Origin: Algoriphagus sp.
GTDB taxonomy: Bacteria; Bacteroidota; Bacteroidia; Cytophagales; Cyclobacteriaceae
Assembly (NCBI RefSeq): GCF_024305035.1
Contig: NZ_JAMWZB010000004.1
Span: 124,001 to 188,000 of the forward strand
Length of the DNA: 64,000 nucleotides
Direction of reading: 5' to 3'
How positions within the stretch are numbered: position 1 is the first letter of the stretch; each line of letters starts with the position of its first letter. Shown here in pieces: positions 17,430-26,950 of this stretch. A program made the translations under genes and the position numbers. The notes below the pieces were generated by a model. That model did no database searches, was not told the origin of the DNA, and saw only the letters and a list, made by a program, of their open reading frames with translations.

Positions 17430-20400
17430 GTGGGAAACCGTGTTCGATTTTCGTTACTCTTTCTACTTTTATGGGTGGATATTTCTTTGGGATTTGGGCA
17501 ATCCTTTAAGTATAACACGATGCCCAAAGGCGTGAAACTACCAGTTCAAAACATTTTTCAGATTGAGCAGGACAGCCTGGGGCGAATGTGGTTTTCAACA
17601 TCGAGAGGTGTTTTTTATTCTGATGGTATCCAGACTTTTGCTTTGCCGGATTCGCTGTATTCCAATTTTGATTTTCAGGTATCGCTTCATGTCGATGAGC
17701 AGGGCTTCGTCTGGATTTACAATAACTCTGGTCTTCCCAAACTTTTTAAAGGCGGCTATGGAAAATGGGAAGAATTTGATTTTAACCAACCTGTCACTGC
17801 CGAATTTAGTTCAAATATTCACTTTCAATCTTTTGGAAGTGGGAAGGATCAGCTTTTTTTCCTGGAGACGGAGTTTGAGTTTTTTACTTGGGTTGAAGGG
17901 GGAGAAGTAGCAAAAATTAACCGTGAGGTCGAGACCATAGGGCGATTGCACTCGCTTGAAAAATTTTCCAATCAAATTTATGGTTTTTTTGAAAAAGGAA
18001 TCTTCTTACTAGATGGGAGGGAATTGATCCCCATTTCTTTGGAAGGACTCACCTTGCCATCGCTACCGGTAAATGTGAAAAAAGGACCTGATGATCAGTA
18101 TTATTTTTTAGGGAAAAATTACCTGGCGAAAGGAAAGGGGTTGAGATTTCCAGAGGAATTTTTGGATCGGAATTTTTCGAAAGATTATTTTTTTGCAACT
18201 GAGTATTTCGGGTTGGGATTTGACAAGGAAAATATTTTTTATCATTTCAATTCCCCATTGCGAAAACTGAAAACCGGTGAAAATCGGCCATTGGAATTGG
18301 GACTGGAATTTATTCTCAACTCCTTTAATATCCAGGATTATTTTATTGATCGAGAGGGGATTCTGTGGATGAGCACCAATCGGGGATTGGTCAATATCAA
18401 TAGCCTTATTTTTCAGAATTATGGCTATTGGAATTCGGAGCTTTTGGGTGAAGAAGTCACGGCCATTCACCGGGTAAAAGAAGGGGAATACCTTTTCGGC
18501 TTCAATAATGGCATTCAATACTATTCTCGCTATCAGCTCCAAACTCTCTATCGGGATGAGTTTCCCGATGGGATTCCAACTGGACGAATCATTAATTTTA
18601 CAAAAGGGAAAGAGGAGCAGGTCTGGTTTTCGGCAAACTGGTCTGGAGTGGGGTTGGTGGATACAAAAACGAAAGGAGTCCAGTTATTTCCACCAGGTTC
18701 CGGGGTTAGTATATCCAATGTGCAAGCCGTCGGAGATAGTTTGATCATCACAGGTCCAAAAGATGTATTCGTTGCGCCAATTTCCGCCCGTGGACAAAGG
18801 CTCTACGATAGAAATCTAAAAAAGGAAATCACAGAATTATTGGGAGATTCTTTTTTCTATCTCCGCAAATCCTCCCTACTTTCTGATGGGCGATTGATAA
18901 TTTTGCGTGCCTCCAAGCTGGACAATCCTGTCCCCTTTGTGGAAAATGATCGAATGGTCATTGCCGAAGGGTATGATTTTCTAGAAACGGAGGAAGGAAT
19001 TCTTTTGGGAACTGAAAGTGGGCTGAAAATCATCAAAGATGATCAAGTCATGCCTTATTCCCTGACCGATGAATTGATCAATCGACCAGTTTTTGTTCTG
19101 TTGAAAGATAGTAAAAACAGGATTTGGGCCGGGACCGATGATGGGATTTTTGGAATACAAAAAGATCTGTTCTTTCACTATAATGAGTCCAATGGGTTAA
19201 TTGCCAATGAAATCAACCGGGGAGCTTTGATTGAAGCCGAAGATCAGAATTTGTTGATCGGTACGGTGAGAGGGTTTTCGATGTTTTTCCAGTCAGAGGA
19301 CTTTTTGGCCCAGGGAAATCCGAAAGTCAGTTTGGGGAAAATGAAGATCGGGGATGAGCTGTTAACTCAGAAAAACAGGAGTTTTCCAGCAAGTAAAAAC
19401 TCTCTTGAAGTTGATTTTACGGCAGTGGGATTCAATGAATCTCAGCCCCTGTGGATCCATTATCGGCTTAAGGGAATGGGAGAGGATTGGCAAATCATTA
19501 CCGATCCCAAGTCGTCCACTTTGTTTTTTGGGAATTTAGCTCCTGGTGATTACCAGTTGGAGTTAAAATCTTCCTATTCCGGAAATTCCTTTTCCAAAAC
19601 CATTGTCAGTGCTCCTTTTCGAATTCTAAAACCGTTTTATTTAAGGGCCTGGTTCTTGGTTTTGGTGGCTTTGGTTTTTATTGCCATCGGTATTTTGATC
19701 AATGTGCTGTACAGACAATTCCAAAAAGTAGGTTCGCTCAAAACTGCGTTTGACCGCTCGGATAAGGAAAAGTTATTTATCGAAGAGCAATTTAAAAATG
19801 TGTGGAACAGTTCAAAAGATGGCTTGGCACTCAGCTACGATGGGGACACGATCATAGCGGCCAATCCGGCAATGGCCAACTGGCTGAAACTTGATCCAGA
19901 GGAATTATCAGGTAAAAAATTCAGTGACTTGATTTTTAAGGAGAATGGTCAGGATTCCTTTAGGAGTAAGTTTGAAAATCGAATGAATCAAATCGATGAG
20001 GAAGGGTTTGAAATGGAAGCCCAGATTGTGGTGCCTGAAGGAAAATTGGATGTGGCCTTGTTCAACCGGGTGATTCAGGAGGATGGATTAAAAGATCGAA
20101 AAGTAATTCTAACGGTGATTCGGGATACTTCTTCAGAAAAGGCCATTGCTACCAAACTCCGAGAAGCCAAAGAGGAAGCCGAACAAGCCAATCGATTTAA
20201 AACCAGTTTGCTGAGTAATGTGAGTCATGAAATCCGGACGCCACTCAACGGGATCATTGGTGGTGCCGAACATATCATGATGACACATTCTGAAAATCCC
20301 AAACTGATTTCTCAGCTTGATATTATCCTTCAAAGTGGGGAACGACTACTTCAGACGATTAATTCTCTCTTGGATATGGCCAAAATTGAGGCCAATAAAA

Positions 20401-20873
20401 TGGAAGTGGTCTATACGCTAACTCCCATCAGAGAATTCATTACCTACTTGATAAAATCGTTTCAAGTTTTGGCCCATAATCGGAAGTTGGATTTAAAGGT
20501 CGAGTTGCCCGACCGAGATCAAGAGGTTTGGATTGACAAAAGATTTATAGAGATTATTTTAAATAATATAGTGGGTAATGCCATCAAATATTCTTGGAAA
20601 GGGAATGTTTTGATCAAGGTAGCGATCAGTGATCAAGCTTTGAAAATGGAGGTAAGCGATCAGGGGGTAGGAATGTCTCAGGAGTTTTTGGAGAAGGTAT
20701 TTGATCCCTTTGAGCAGGAAAGTACAGGCCATCAGCGGCAATTCGAAGGAACGGGACTAGGGCTGAGTATTACCAGGCATTTGGTAGATCTGCTTGCCGG
20801 TAAAATCAGTATTGCCAGCCAAAAAGGCGAAGGAACCACAGTAATCGTAGAAATTCCCTTGCCAAATTCATAA
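17430..20873 (+). CDS. Two-component propeller sensor histidine kinase with PAS domain
   Basis: The 1147-residue protein starts at GTG 17430 and has a signal peptide ending near FGQS. The periplasmic part carries Reg_prop beta-propeller repeats ([45 protein letters not shown]) and a Y_Y_Y-type domain ending near residue 735. One transmembrane helix ([19 protein letters not shown]) leads to a PAS domain ([15 protein letters not shown]), a HisKA H-box [12 protein letters not shown] with His near residue 933, and a full HATPase with DQGVGM and GTGLGLSI. Unlike classical hybrid systems it has no receiver or AraC domain of its own. A receiver-kinase gene follows after 32 bases and is the likely partner. 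Confidence 0.9.
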   Translation: MGNRVRFSLLFLLLWVDISLGFGQSFKYNTMPKGVKLPVQNIFQIEQDSLGRMWFSTSRGVFYSDGIQTFALPDSLYSNFDFQVSLHVDEQGFVWIYNNSGLPKLFKGGYGKWEEFDFNQPVTAEFSSNIHFQSFGSGKDQLFFLETEFEFFTWVEGGEVAKINREVETIGRLHSLEKFSNQIYGFFEKGIFLLDGRELIPISLEGLTLPSLPVNVKKGPDDQYYFLGKNYLAKGKGLRFPEEFLDRNFSKDYFFATEYFGLGFDKENIFYHFNSPLRKLKTGENRPLELGLEFILNSFNIQDYFIDREGILWMSTNRGLVNINSLIFQNYGYWNSELLGEEVTAIHRVKEGEYLFGFNNGIQYYSRYQLQTLYRDEFPDGIPTGRIINFTKGKEEQVWFSANWSGVGLVDTKTKGVQLFPPGSGVSISNVQAVGDSLIITGPKDVFVAPISARGQRLYDRNLKKEITELLGDSFFYLRKSSLLSDGRLIILRASKLDNPVPFVENDRMVIAEGYDFLETEEGILLGTESGLKIIKDDQVMPYSLTDELINRPVFVLLKDSKNRIWAGTDDGIFGIQKDLFFHYNESNGLIANEINRGALIEAEDQNLLIGTVRGFSMFFQSEDFLAQGNPKVSLGKMKIGDELLTQKNRSFPASKNSLEVDFTAVGFNESQPLWIHYRLKGMGEDWQIITDPKSSTLFFGNLAPGDYQLELKSSYSGNSFSKTIVSAPFRILKPFYLRAWFLVLVALVFIAIGILINVLYRQFQKVGSLKTAFDRSDKEKLFIEEQFKNVWNSSKDGLALSYDGDTIIAANPAMANWLKLDPEELSGKKFSDLIFKENGQDSFRSKFENRMNQIDEEGFEMEAQIVVPEGKLDVALFNRVIQEDGLKDRKVILTVIRDTSSEKAIATKLREAKEEAEQANRFKTSLLSNVSHEIRTPLNGIIGGAEHIMMTHSENPKLISQLDIILQSGERLLQTINSLLDMAKIEANKMEVVYTLTPIREFITYLIKSFQVLAHNRKLDLKVELPDRDQEVWIDKRFIEIILNNIVGNAIKYSWKGNVLIKVAISDQALKMEVSDQGVGMSQEFLEKVFDPFEQESTGHQRQFEGTGLGLSITRHLVDLLAGKISIASQKGEGTTVIVEIPLPNS

Positions 20874-20905
20874 TTTTTGTATTTTCAAAAAACAAATTTT
20901 AATAC

Positions 20906-22081
20906 ATGTTTAGCCTAAAGGTTTTAATCGTAGAAGATGACTCGGTTTCTGCACTTTTATTGAAGCGAGCGTTGGAAAAAAATAACCATCAAATTATAGG
21001 TATTGCGGATTCTGGAGAGATGGCACTGCAGATATTGGAAGAGGATCCCGCAGAGATCGTCATGATGGATATCAATCTCTCAGGAGAGCTTGATGGAATC
21101 AAAACGACTGAAATAATCAATGAGAAATTTGATATCCCTGTGGTTTATTTGAGTGCTAGCTCTGATGCAGAAACCCTCAATAAAGTGGTGGGAACTAATC
21201 CGAGCGCCTACGTTATCAAACCATTCAATATCCGTGAACTAAACATGGTAATTGAGTTGGCGATCTTTAAAGATAGAAAGGAAAAAGAACTTCAGAAACT
21301 CAACAATGAACTGGAGGAAAAAGTAAAACAACGAACTGCTGAACTTTACGAGGCCAATAAAGAACTGACCAAAGCCCTGGAGAAGGAACGTGAAATTAAT
21401 GAGCTGAAATCCCGAATTGTATTGAATGTTTCCCATGGATTTAAAACACCCCTCACCTCAATCTTGAGTTCAGCCCAGCTCCTGCAACTCTATGCCGAGA
21501 AGGATCACCCGTTCAAACAGAAAATCGCAAAACATGCGATGAAAATTGAAAATTCTGTTCGAGCGCTTAATAATTTGCTGACCTCGGTTCTCTTTTTCGG
21601 GAAAGCTGACGCAAACAAAATGGAATACAAGCCCAAAAAGATGTTTGTCCAGGCTTTTATCAAGGAAGTACTCGATACGGTCAAAGCAGGGATCGAAAAC
21701 GATGTCAAAATAAAAGCCGAGTTAGGCGATCTACCCAAAGTGATCGTTTCCGATAGTGAGCTGCTTTATCAGGTTTTTGAAAATCTCCTATCCAATGCAG
21801 TCAAATACTCCAAAGAAGCAGGGGAGGTGAAATTTACCCTTACCTATGAGGATGGTCGTTTGATTGCAAAAATTCAAGATAAAGGAATTGGGATACCAAA
21901 GGCAGAGCAAAGTCAGCTTTACGATCGTTTTTTTAGAGCACACAATGTCGGGATCGTTGAGGGTTCTGGATTGGGGTTGTCCATTGTCAAAAAGTGTCTT
22001 GAAGTACTCAAAGGAGATATTAACTTTACTAGTGAAGTAGGAAAAGGTACTATATTTCATGTGACTGTACCCGTAGATTAA
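20906..22081 (+). CDS. Response regulator receiver fused to a histidine kinase core
   Basis: The 391-residue soluble protein begins with a CheY-like receiver (LIVEDDSVSALLLKRALE, phospho-acceptor Asp55 in MMDINLSGELDG, Lys in VIKPFN). A coiled coil (about residues 125-165, Glu/Lys rich) follows, then a HisKA/HATPase pair. The H-box reads NVSHGFKTPLTS: the residue after His177 is Gly178, where Glu or Asp is nearly universal and acts as the base in autophosphorylation. The ATPase half looks normal (N-box ENLLSNAVKYS, DKGIGIP, GSGLGLSIVKK). It lies 32 bases after the propeller kinase and probably works with it. Confidence 0.88.
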   Translation: MFSLKVLIVEDDSVSALLLKRALEKNNHQIIGIADSGEMALQILEEDPAEIVMMDINLSGELDGIKTTEIINEKFDIPVVYLSASSDAETLNKVVGTNPSAYVIKPFNIRELNMVIELAIFKDRKEKELQKLNNELEEKVKQRTAELYEANKELTKALEKEREINELKSRIVLNVSHGFKTPLTSILSSAQLLQLYAEKDHPFKQKIAKHAMKIENSVRALNNLLTSVLFFGKADANKMEYKPKKMFVQAFIKEVLDTVKAGIENDVKIKAELGDLPKVIVSDSELLYQVFENLLSNAVKYSKEAGEVKFTLTYEDGRLIAKIQDKGIGIPKAEQSQLYDRFFRAHNVGIVEGSGLGLSIVKKCLEVLKGDINFTSEVGKGTIFHVTVPVD

Positions 22082-22089
22082 ATTTATTC

Positions 22090-22722
22090 ATGTTATTCAC
22101 CACCAAAGATTTGAGCTTTGCCCATCCGGGTCAGGCCCTGTTAAAATTTCCTGATATTCAATTGAATTCCTCTGAAGCATTACTGGTTTTGGGGAAATCA
22201 GGAAGTGGAAAAACCACTCTGCTCAATTTGCTGGCAGGACTCCTTCAGCCGCTGAGCGGTTCGGTGGTCCTGGATGAAATAGCAATTAATCAGCTCCGCG
22301 GTTCTGGATTGGATTTATTTCGGGGGAAAAACATTGGGATTGTCTTTCAGAAGCCTCATTTACTTGCCCCACTTTCGGTCAAAGAAAACCTGGAAATGGC
22401 GCATTTTTTTGCCAAAACCTCGGGACAAGCTATCCAGCCCTTACTGGAAGAATTGGGGATTGGGTCCAAAATCAATGCTTCGGTTCGGACGTTGAGCGAA
22501 GGAGAAGCACAACGCGTTTCCATTGCACGGGCCTTGGCAAACTCCCCAAAGTTGATACTGGCAGATGAACCAACCTCCAGCTTGGATGATCAGAATACTG
22601 AAAAAGTCATCGGTCTGCTGAAGTCCCAATCCCAAAAAATCGGGGCGGCTTTGATTATTGTAACCCACGATCAGCGTGTCAAGAACCACATTCCCAATTT
22701 TATAGAAGTCAAAGCCTCATGA
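22090..22722 (+). CDS. ABC transporter ATP-binding protein, LolD/MacB-like
   Basis: The 210-residue ATPase has Walker A GKSGSGKTT, a Q-loop in VFQKPHLLAPLS, the signature LSEGEAQRVSIARAL (Glu where Gly is usual in LSGGE), Walker B LILADEPTSSLD and the switch His in VTHDQRV. The length and the LLAPLSVKENL segment fit the LolD/MacB branch that powers FtsX-type permeases. Its stop overlaps the permease start by four bases (ATGA), so the two are translationally coupled. Confidence 0.93.
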   Translation: MLFTTKDLSFAHPGQALLKFPDIQLNSSEALLVLGKSGSGKTTLLNLLAGLLQPLSGSVVLDEIAINQLRGSGLDLFRGKNIGIVFQKPHLLAPLSVKENLEMAHFFAKTSGQAIQPLLEELGIGSKINASVRTLSEGEAQRVSIARALANSPKLILADEPTSSLDDQNTEKVIGLLKSQSQKIGAALIIVTHDQRVKNHIPNFIEVKAS

Positions 22723-23975
22723 ATGTTTTTAAATTAAGTTGGAAGTATCTGACATTTAAGCCTTTGTCTACTGGGTTAAACCTATTGTTATTGGCCCTAG
22801 GACTCGCAATCATCACGGTTTTATTGTTGATTCAAAATCAGGTTGAAAAGAAAATGACACAGGATGCTGAAGGGATAGATTTGGTCGTGGGAGCCAAGGG
22901 GAGTCCCCTTCAGATTATTCTATCGGCAGTGTATCACATTGATTTTCCTACGGGGAATATTCCCATGAAAGAGGCGATGCGACTCAATCAAAGTCGCCTG
23001 GTAAAAAGTACCATTCCATTGGCTTTGGGGGACAATTATCAAGGCTATCGTGTGGTTGGAACCAATCATGATTATTTGGCACTTCATCAGGTAAATTATC
23101 AAGAAGGGATTGCTTGGGAAAAACCATTTGAAGTAGTGTTGGGAGCGACTGTGGCTAGAAAAAGCGGTCTGAAAGTAGGAGATTCATTTACAGGGAGTCA
23201 CGGGATAAGCGAGGGAAGTCATGATCATGAAGCACATGATTTTAAAGTAGTGGGGGTCCTAGAACCGAAAGGAACTGTAGTGGATCGACTCGTGATGACT
23301 TCCCTGGAATCTGTTTGGCTGACCCACGATGAGGAGGAAAATACAGAGCTTGTCGAGGAAAGTGATGCCGAGCATCAGGCAAAATTCCATAGTCCGGTAG
23401 CCAAAACTGGGTTTCCAAAAACTGAGATTGATCGGGATGTAACCGCCCTTTTGGTCCAATATCGTAGCCCAATGGCTGCGGTACAATTGCCTCGAATGAT
23501 TAACTCAGCCACCTCAATGCAGGCCGCTTCGCCAACTTTTGAGATGTCGCGACTTTTTGAGCTTTTGGGGGTAGGGGTTAGTTTACTGCAAGGTTTAGCT
23601 TTTGTGTTGATTGCCATTTCAGGGTTGGGAATTTTTATTGCTTTGTATAATTCACTCAAAGAGCGAAAGTATGATTTGGCCATTTTAAGAGCAATAGGTG
23701 CGTCTGGGCTGCAACTCCTGATGATGGTTTTTTTGGAAGGGATAATCCTGACTACTTTGGGGGCGATTTTTGGGATAATTTTGGGTCACTCCTTTTTGGC
23801 GCTACTGGTTTTCCAAAATGATCAAGGTGTAGCCGCCTCGCTTCAGCCTTGGGTGTTTTTGAAACAAGAACTTTGGATTGTCGTTTATGCGTTATTGGTA
23901 GGAATAGCAGCTTCCCTGATTCCTGCCTGGACTGCTTATCAAACAAGTATTGCAAAGCAGCTGACAAAAGCGTAA
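22719..23975 (+). CDS. FtsX/MacB-type ABC permease with a His-rich loop
   Basis: The 418-residue permease has one N-terminal helix (about residues 16-38), a large periplasmic domain, and three C-terminal helices, the FtsX layout. The periplasmic part carries a His/Asp/Glu-rich stretch (GSHGISEGSHDHEAHDF near residues 160-176), and further DEEENTELVEESDAEH. That looks like a metal-binding loop. It overlaps the ATPase gene by four bases and is followed after 13 bases by a small secreted protein. A comparable set (LolD-like ATPase, permease, DUF3299 protein) is linked with zinc regulation in Vibrio (zrg genes), as I recall; a role in metal handling here is inference. Confidence 0.88.
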   Translation: MNVFKLSWKYLTFKPLSTGLNLLLLALGLAIITVLLLIQNQVEKKMTQDAEGIDLVVGAKGSPLQIILSAVYHIDFPTGNIPMKEAMRLNQSRLVKSTIPLALGDNYQGYRVVGTNHDYLALHQVNYQEGIAWEKPFEVVLGATVARKSGLKVGDSFTGSHGISEGSHDHEAHDFKVVGVLEPKGTVVDRLVMTSLESVWLTHDEEENTELVEESDAEHQAKFHSPVAKTGFPKTEIDRDVTALLVQYRSPMAAVQLPRMINSATSMQAASPTFEMSRLFELLGVGVSLLQGLAFVLIAISGLGIFIALYNSLKERKYDLAILRAIGASGLQLLMMVFLEGIILTTLGAIFGIILGHSFLALLVFQNDQGVAASLQPWVFLKQELWIVVYALLVGIAASLIPAWTAYQTSIAKQLTKA

Positions 23976-23988
23976 TTAGCAGCAGAAA

Positions 23989-24438
23989 ATGAATAGAATG
24001 AGAAAAGAAGTATATGTATCCCTAGCAAGTCTTGTCGTAGTTTTGCTCCCGTTTATCGTTCACGCCCAAAGCGACAATGTCTGGAGAAATCTCTCTGAAG
24101 TGAGTTATGAAATAAGTGAGGATAACTTCGGTGAACTTTACGTACCGGTATTTTCCGATAAAATCAAAAGTCTTGAAGGTAAAGTCGTCGAGGCAGACGG
24201 TTACATTATACCTTTCGAAGGCATGTTTAAACCTGAACACATCATCCTTTCCAGCCTACCTTTGGCGGAATGTTTCTTTTGTGGGTCAGGGGGCCCCGAG
24301 ACCGTGATGGAAGTCATGATGGCTACTCCGATTAAATATACTTCCAAGCGAGTCAGAGTCAGAGGAAAACTTACCCTGAATTCCAAAGATCCTGAAAAAT
24401 TGATGTACATTTTAACCGATGCGGAATTGTTGGACTGA
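23989..24438 (+). CDS. Small secreted DUF3299-like protein
   Basis: The 149-residue protein has a signal peptide ending at VHAQ. The mature part reads like DUF3299 (VPVFSDKIKSLEGKVVEADGYIIPF, then SSLPLAECFFCGSGGPETVMEV). The CFFC motif in the middle could bind a metal or form a disulfide. An internal ATG at 23998 is an alternative start. It lies 13 bases after the permease gene, so it probably belongs to the same operon and acts in the periplasm with that transporter. A strong terminator follows the stop directly. Confidence 0.75.
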   Translation: MNRMRKEVYVSLASLVVVLLPFIVHAQSDNVWRNLSEVSYEISEDNFGELYVPVFSDKIKSLEGKVVEADGYIIPFEGMFKPEHIILSSLPLAECFFCGSGGPETVMEVMMATPIKYTSKRVRVRGKLTLNSKDPEKLMYILTDAELLD

Positions 24439-24440
24439 TT

Positions 24441-24476
24441 AAACTAAAAAACGGCTTTCGGGCCGTTTTTTAGTTT
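24441..24476. terminator. Bidirectional intrinsic terminator
   Basis: A 15-base inverted repeat (AAACTAAAAAACGGC / GCCGTTTTTTAGTTT) with a TTTCG loop lies between the convergent DUF3299-like and aminotransferase genes. Confidence 0.93.
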
Positions 24477-25299
24477 AATTGGGGTTGATTTCCTTTACTT
24501 TTTGTCTGAATTTTTCTAAGAGCCCTAGCGACACGGGGCCAGGCTTTCCAGATCCAATCTTCAGGTCATCAATTTGAGTCACCGGTAGCAAGACTTTGGT
24601 CGTACTTGTAATGAAGGCCTCATCCGCATCCCGAATTTCCTGCATGGTCATGGGACGAACATGTGCCCCTCCAGCCAATTCAATTATACGCTTCCGGGTA
24701 ATTCCCAAAAGGATATTACTATCTGGAGTAATGAGTTCTCCGTTTTTTACTAGGAAAAAATTACTTCGTGAGCTTTCGCTTATGTAATTTCCCTGATGGT
24801 AGAGTACATCTTCTGCACCTTGTTTTTTCCACCCGGCCGAATGCCAAACCGCCAGGGCATAATTGGTGGTTTTAATTTCGGCTACGGGCCGAACATATTC
24901 CAAAGTAAGGAGTTTAATCCCATTTTGGTATTTTTCCTCTGAAGGGAAAACCAAAGACTCAGCGAAAATAAAAAGCTTTCCTTCTCCGGGAGAAAAGTGG
25001 TTTTCAGATATTCCTCCGCTTAAAACCATCCGGATACCTCCTTCTTTTAGGTCATTTTTTTCAATCAATTCAAAAATTATCTTGGTCAGGTCTTCTCGGC
25101 TATAGGGCAGAGGAATAAATGTCCGTTCAGCAGATGCAATGAATCGATTCAAGTAATCCTCAAGAAATAAGGGTTTGTAATTCACCGTCCTAAAAAAATC
25201 AAAAATTCCGTATCCCCTGATTAAACCCAGGTCAGAAGGATGAATCGTAGCGGAAGCTGTTGGGACAATCAATCCGTCAGCAAAACAAAATGGTTTCAT
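24475..25299 (-). CDS. PLP-dependent aminotransferase class IV
   Basis: The 274-residue protein has the fold-type IV layout: RGYGIFDFFRTVNYKPLFLEDYLNRF near the N-terminus, a catalytic Lys in the IKTTNYALAV region near residue 145, ISESSRSNFFLVKNGELITP and ITRKRIIEL in the second domain, and a late ITSTTKVLLPVTQID. Members include branched-chain and D-amino acid aminotransferases and aminodeoxychorismate lyase (PabC). The sequence alone does not separate these. It faces the DUF3299-like gene across a shared terminator and is a single-gene unit. Confidence 0.88.
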   Translation of the reverse strand: MKPFCFADGLIVPTASATIHPSDLGLIRGYGIFDFFRTVNYKPLFLEDYLNRFIASAERTFIPLPYSREDLTKIIFELIEKNDLKEGGIRMVLSGGISENHFSPGEGKLFIFAESLVFPSEEKYQNGIKLLTLEYVRPVAEIKTTNYALAVWHSAGWKKQGAEDVLYHQGNYISESSRSNFFLVKNGELITPDSNILLGITRKRIIELAGGAHVRPMTMQEIRDADEAFITSTTKVLLPVTQIDDLKIGSGKPGPVSLGLLEKFRQKVKEINPN

Positions 25300-25349
25300 A
25301 AAGGTGAATTTTAGAACGGTTAAAATTACTAACCTACCAGTATATTTAA

Positions 25350-25357
25350 TACATTTG
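25350..25357 (+). promoter_or_regulatory. Bacteroidota -7 promoter element TAnnTTTG
   Basis: TACATTTG lies 70 bases before the lipoprotein start at 25428 in an AT-rich gap between divergent genes. It implies an untranslated leader of about 60 bases. Confidence 0.5.
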
Positions 25358-25427
25358 AGGAAATAAAAAGAGAAATAAGATTTTAAAAAGATTAAATATA
25401 ACCAATTCTTTAAAAAGGAAAATAATC

Positions 25428-25853
25428 ATGAAAGGAATTACCCCACTTTTGATTTTATTAACATTAGGTTTTTTAGTTGCCTGTAAACCAAGTCTAGAAG
25501 AGACTAATGCGCAGCTGAGAGAAGAGGTAATTGCGGTGCATGATGAAGTGATGCCACTGATGGGAAAGTTAAAATCTTTTGAAAAACAAGCCAAAGATAA
25601 AATAGAGGAGATGGAGCAATCAGCATTAGCAAATTCGACTCAACTTGAAGAGCTTAAAGCACTTTCCTATGATCTTAACCAAGCCTATGAGGGGATGTTT
25701 GTATGGATGAGGCAATACGAAATTGAGGACGGAGAGAAAACTCAGGAGGAAGTGGAGGTTTACCTTAACGAACAAATGAAATCAATCTCCAAAGTAAATG
25801 ATGAAATTAAGACTGTATTGGAACGGGCTGAAAAATCGTTGGGGAATCAGTAG
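25428..25853 (+). CDS. Small coiled-coil lipoprotein
   Basis: The 141-residue protein has a lipoprotein signal peptide with lipobox LVAC (Cys near residue 19). The mature part is almost wholly charged and helical (EETNAQLREEVIAVHDEVMP, EKQAKDKIEEMEQSA) with heptad spacing, so an extended coiled coil is likely. Homologues in Bacteroidota often carry the misleading label viral A-type inclusion protein. No function can be given. Its last seven bases overlap the convergent cytochrome c gene. Confidence 0.8.
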   Translation: MKGITPLLILLTLGFLVACKPSLEETNAQLREEVIAVHDEVMPLMGKLKSFEKQAKDKIEEMEQSALANSTQLEELKALSYDLNQAYEGMFVWMRQYEIEDGEKTQEEVEVYLNEQMKSISKVNDEIKTVLERAEKSLGNQ

Positions 25854-26293
25854 TTTTCGGGTTTTTCTCGTAAGTATTTTTCAATCTCGGAAGATGTAAT
25901 TACCCCTTCGTTCATTCCCCAAATATTATATAGATAGGTAGTGATTTGGGCTAACTCCAAAGGCTTGAGCGAAGTATTTGCAGGCATGGGTTGATCATAG
26001 ATTTGCCCATTTACGATGATTTCTCCTTTTTGTCCGTGGCGCATAATCCAAACCGATCGATGGATGCTTTTTTTGAAATAGTCGGCCTCTCGAAGTGGAG
26101 GTATTAATTTGCCCAATCCTCGTCCGTCGTTTTGATGGCAATTTCCACAATAGCTTTCGTAAAGTGTTTTTCCAATCACGGCATATTGCATAACTTCCGG
26201 ATCCGATATTTTAGCAAGTTCATTTTCTTCATTAGTGGATTTGGGAGCGCAGGCACAGCTTAATGCGAATAAAACAAATAGCGTTTTTTTCAT
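25847..26293 (-). CDS. Mono-haem cytochrome c lipoprotein
   Basis: The 148-residue protein has a lipobox-like ALSCAC at residues 14-19, a CGNCH haem-binding motif near residue 50, and the probable distal Met in QPMPAN about 50 residues later. This is the class I cytochrome c fold. It is probably membrane-anchored on the periplasmic side as an electron carrier to an oxidase. The gene overlaps sco by four bases in the same direction, so hemJ, sco and this gene form one leftward operon. Confidence 0.88.
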   Translation of the reverse strand: MKKTLFVLFALSCACAPKSTNEENELAKISDPEVMQYAVIGKTLYESYCGNCHQNDGRGLGKLIPPLREADYFKKSIHRSVWIMRHGQKGEIIVNGQIYDQPMPANTSLKPLELAQITTYLYNIWGMNEGVITSSEIEKYLREKPENY

Positions 26294-26943
26294 GGAGTAA
26301 GCAGTTTTGGAATATCGCCAAGCAATCGGTCTACTTGTTCGGATTTTGTGCCGTCATACACCCCACGGATGTGGCCATTTTGATCCACAAGGACAAATGC
26401 TCCGCTGTGTAGAAATCCTCCCGGTTCATTTTGATCTTCCATCGCAGTGGTGAGGTAGCTTGTCTGACCGATTTCATAAATTTTTTCTGAATCCCCAGTC
26501 AGAAAATTCCACGAGGAGGCATTTTCTACGCCTAATTTTTCGGCATATTCTTTCAGGACTTGCTGTGTATCGTGGGTTGGATCTATGCTATGACTGAGAA
26601 TTTTGAAATTGGGATTCTTACCATAAGCTTCATAGACGCGTAGCATTTCTTTTTTCATGATGGGACAAATTGTGGGGCAAGTGGTGAAAAAGAAATCTGC
26701 AACATACACCTTTCCTTCGACGGTCGAATTGTCAACAACCTGACCTTCTTGATTGATAAAAGAAAAGTCGGCAATTTTGTGGTAAACGGTGTCTTGTTTG
26801 ATCTCACCGTTTACCTTAGTTTCTTCCACATGCCAATTTCCCAACTTGGGTAGAGGCTCATTGGAATCGTTATTTCCAGAGCTACATTGCCATGAAATCG
26901 TGCCGGTAAGTGCTAAACCAACAATTAGTTGAAACCTGCGCAT
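26290..26943 (-). CDS. SCO family copper chaperone/thiol protein
   Basis: The 217-residue protein has a lipoprotein signal (ISWQC) and a thioredoxin-like domain. The copper site is visible: CPTIC (CxxxC) in FFFTTCPTICPIMKKEM and the distal His in GFLHSGAFVLVD. SCO proteins deliver copper to the CuA site of cytochrome c oxidase. It sits between hemJ and a cytochrome c gene; DUF420 at 1-534 is another oxidase-linked family, but far away. Its reading frame overlaps the next gene by four bases. Confidence 0.93.
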   Translation of the reverse strand: MRRFQLIVGLALTGTISWQCSSGNNDSNEPLPKLGNWHVEETKVNGEIKQDTVYHKIADFSFINQEGQVVDNSTVEGKVYVADFFFTTCPTICPIMKKEMLRVYEAYGKNPNFKILSHSIDPTHDTQQVLKEYAEKLGVENASSWNFLTGDSEKIYEIGQTSYLTTAMEDQNEPGGFLHSGAFVLVDQNGHIRGVYDGTKSEQVDRLLGDIPKLLTP

Positions 26944-26950
26944 TTAAAAT

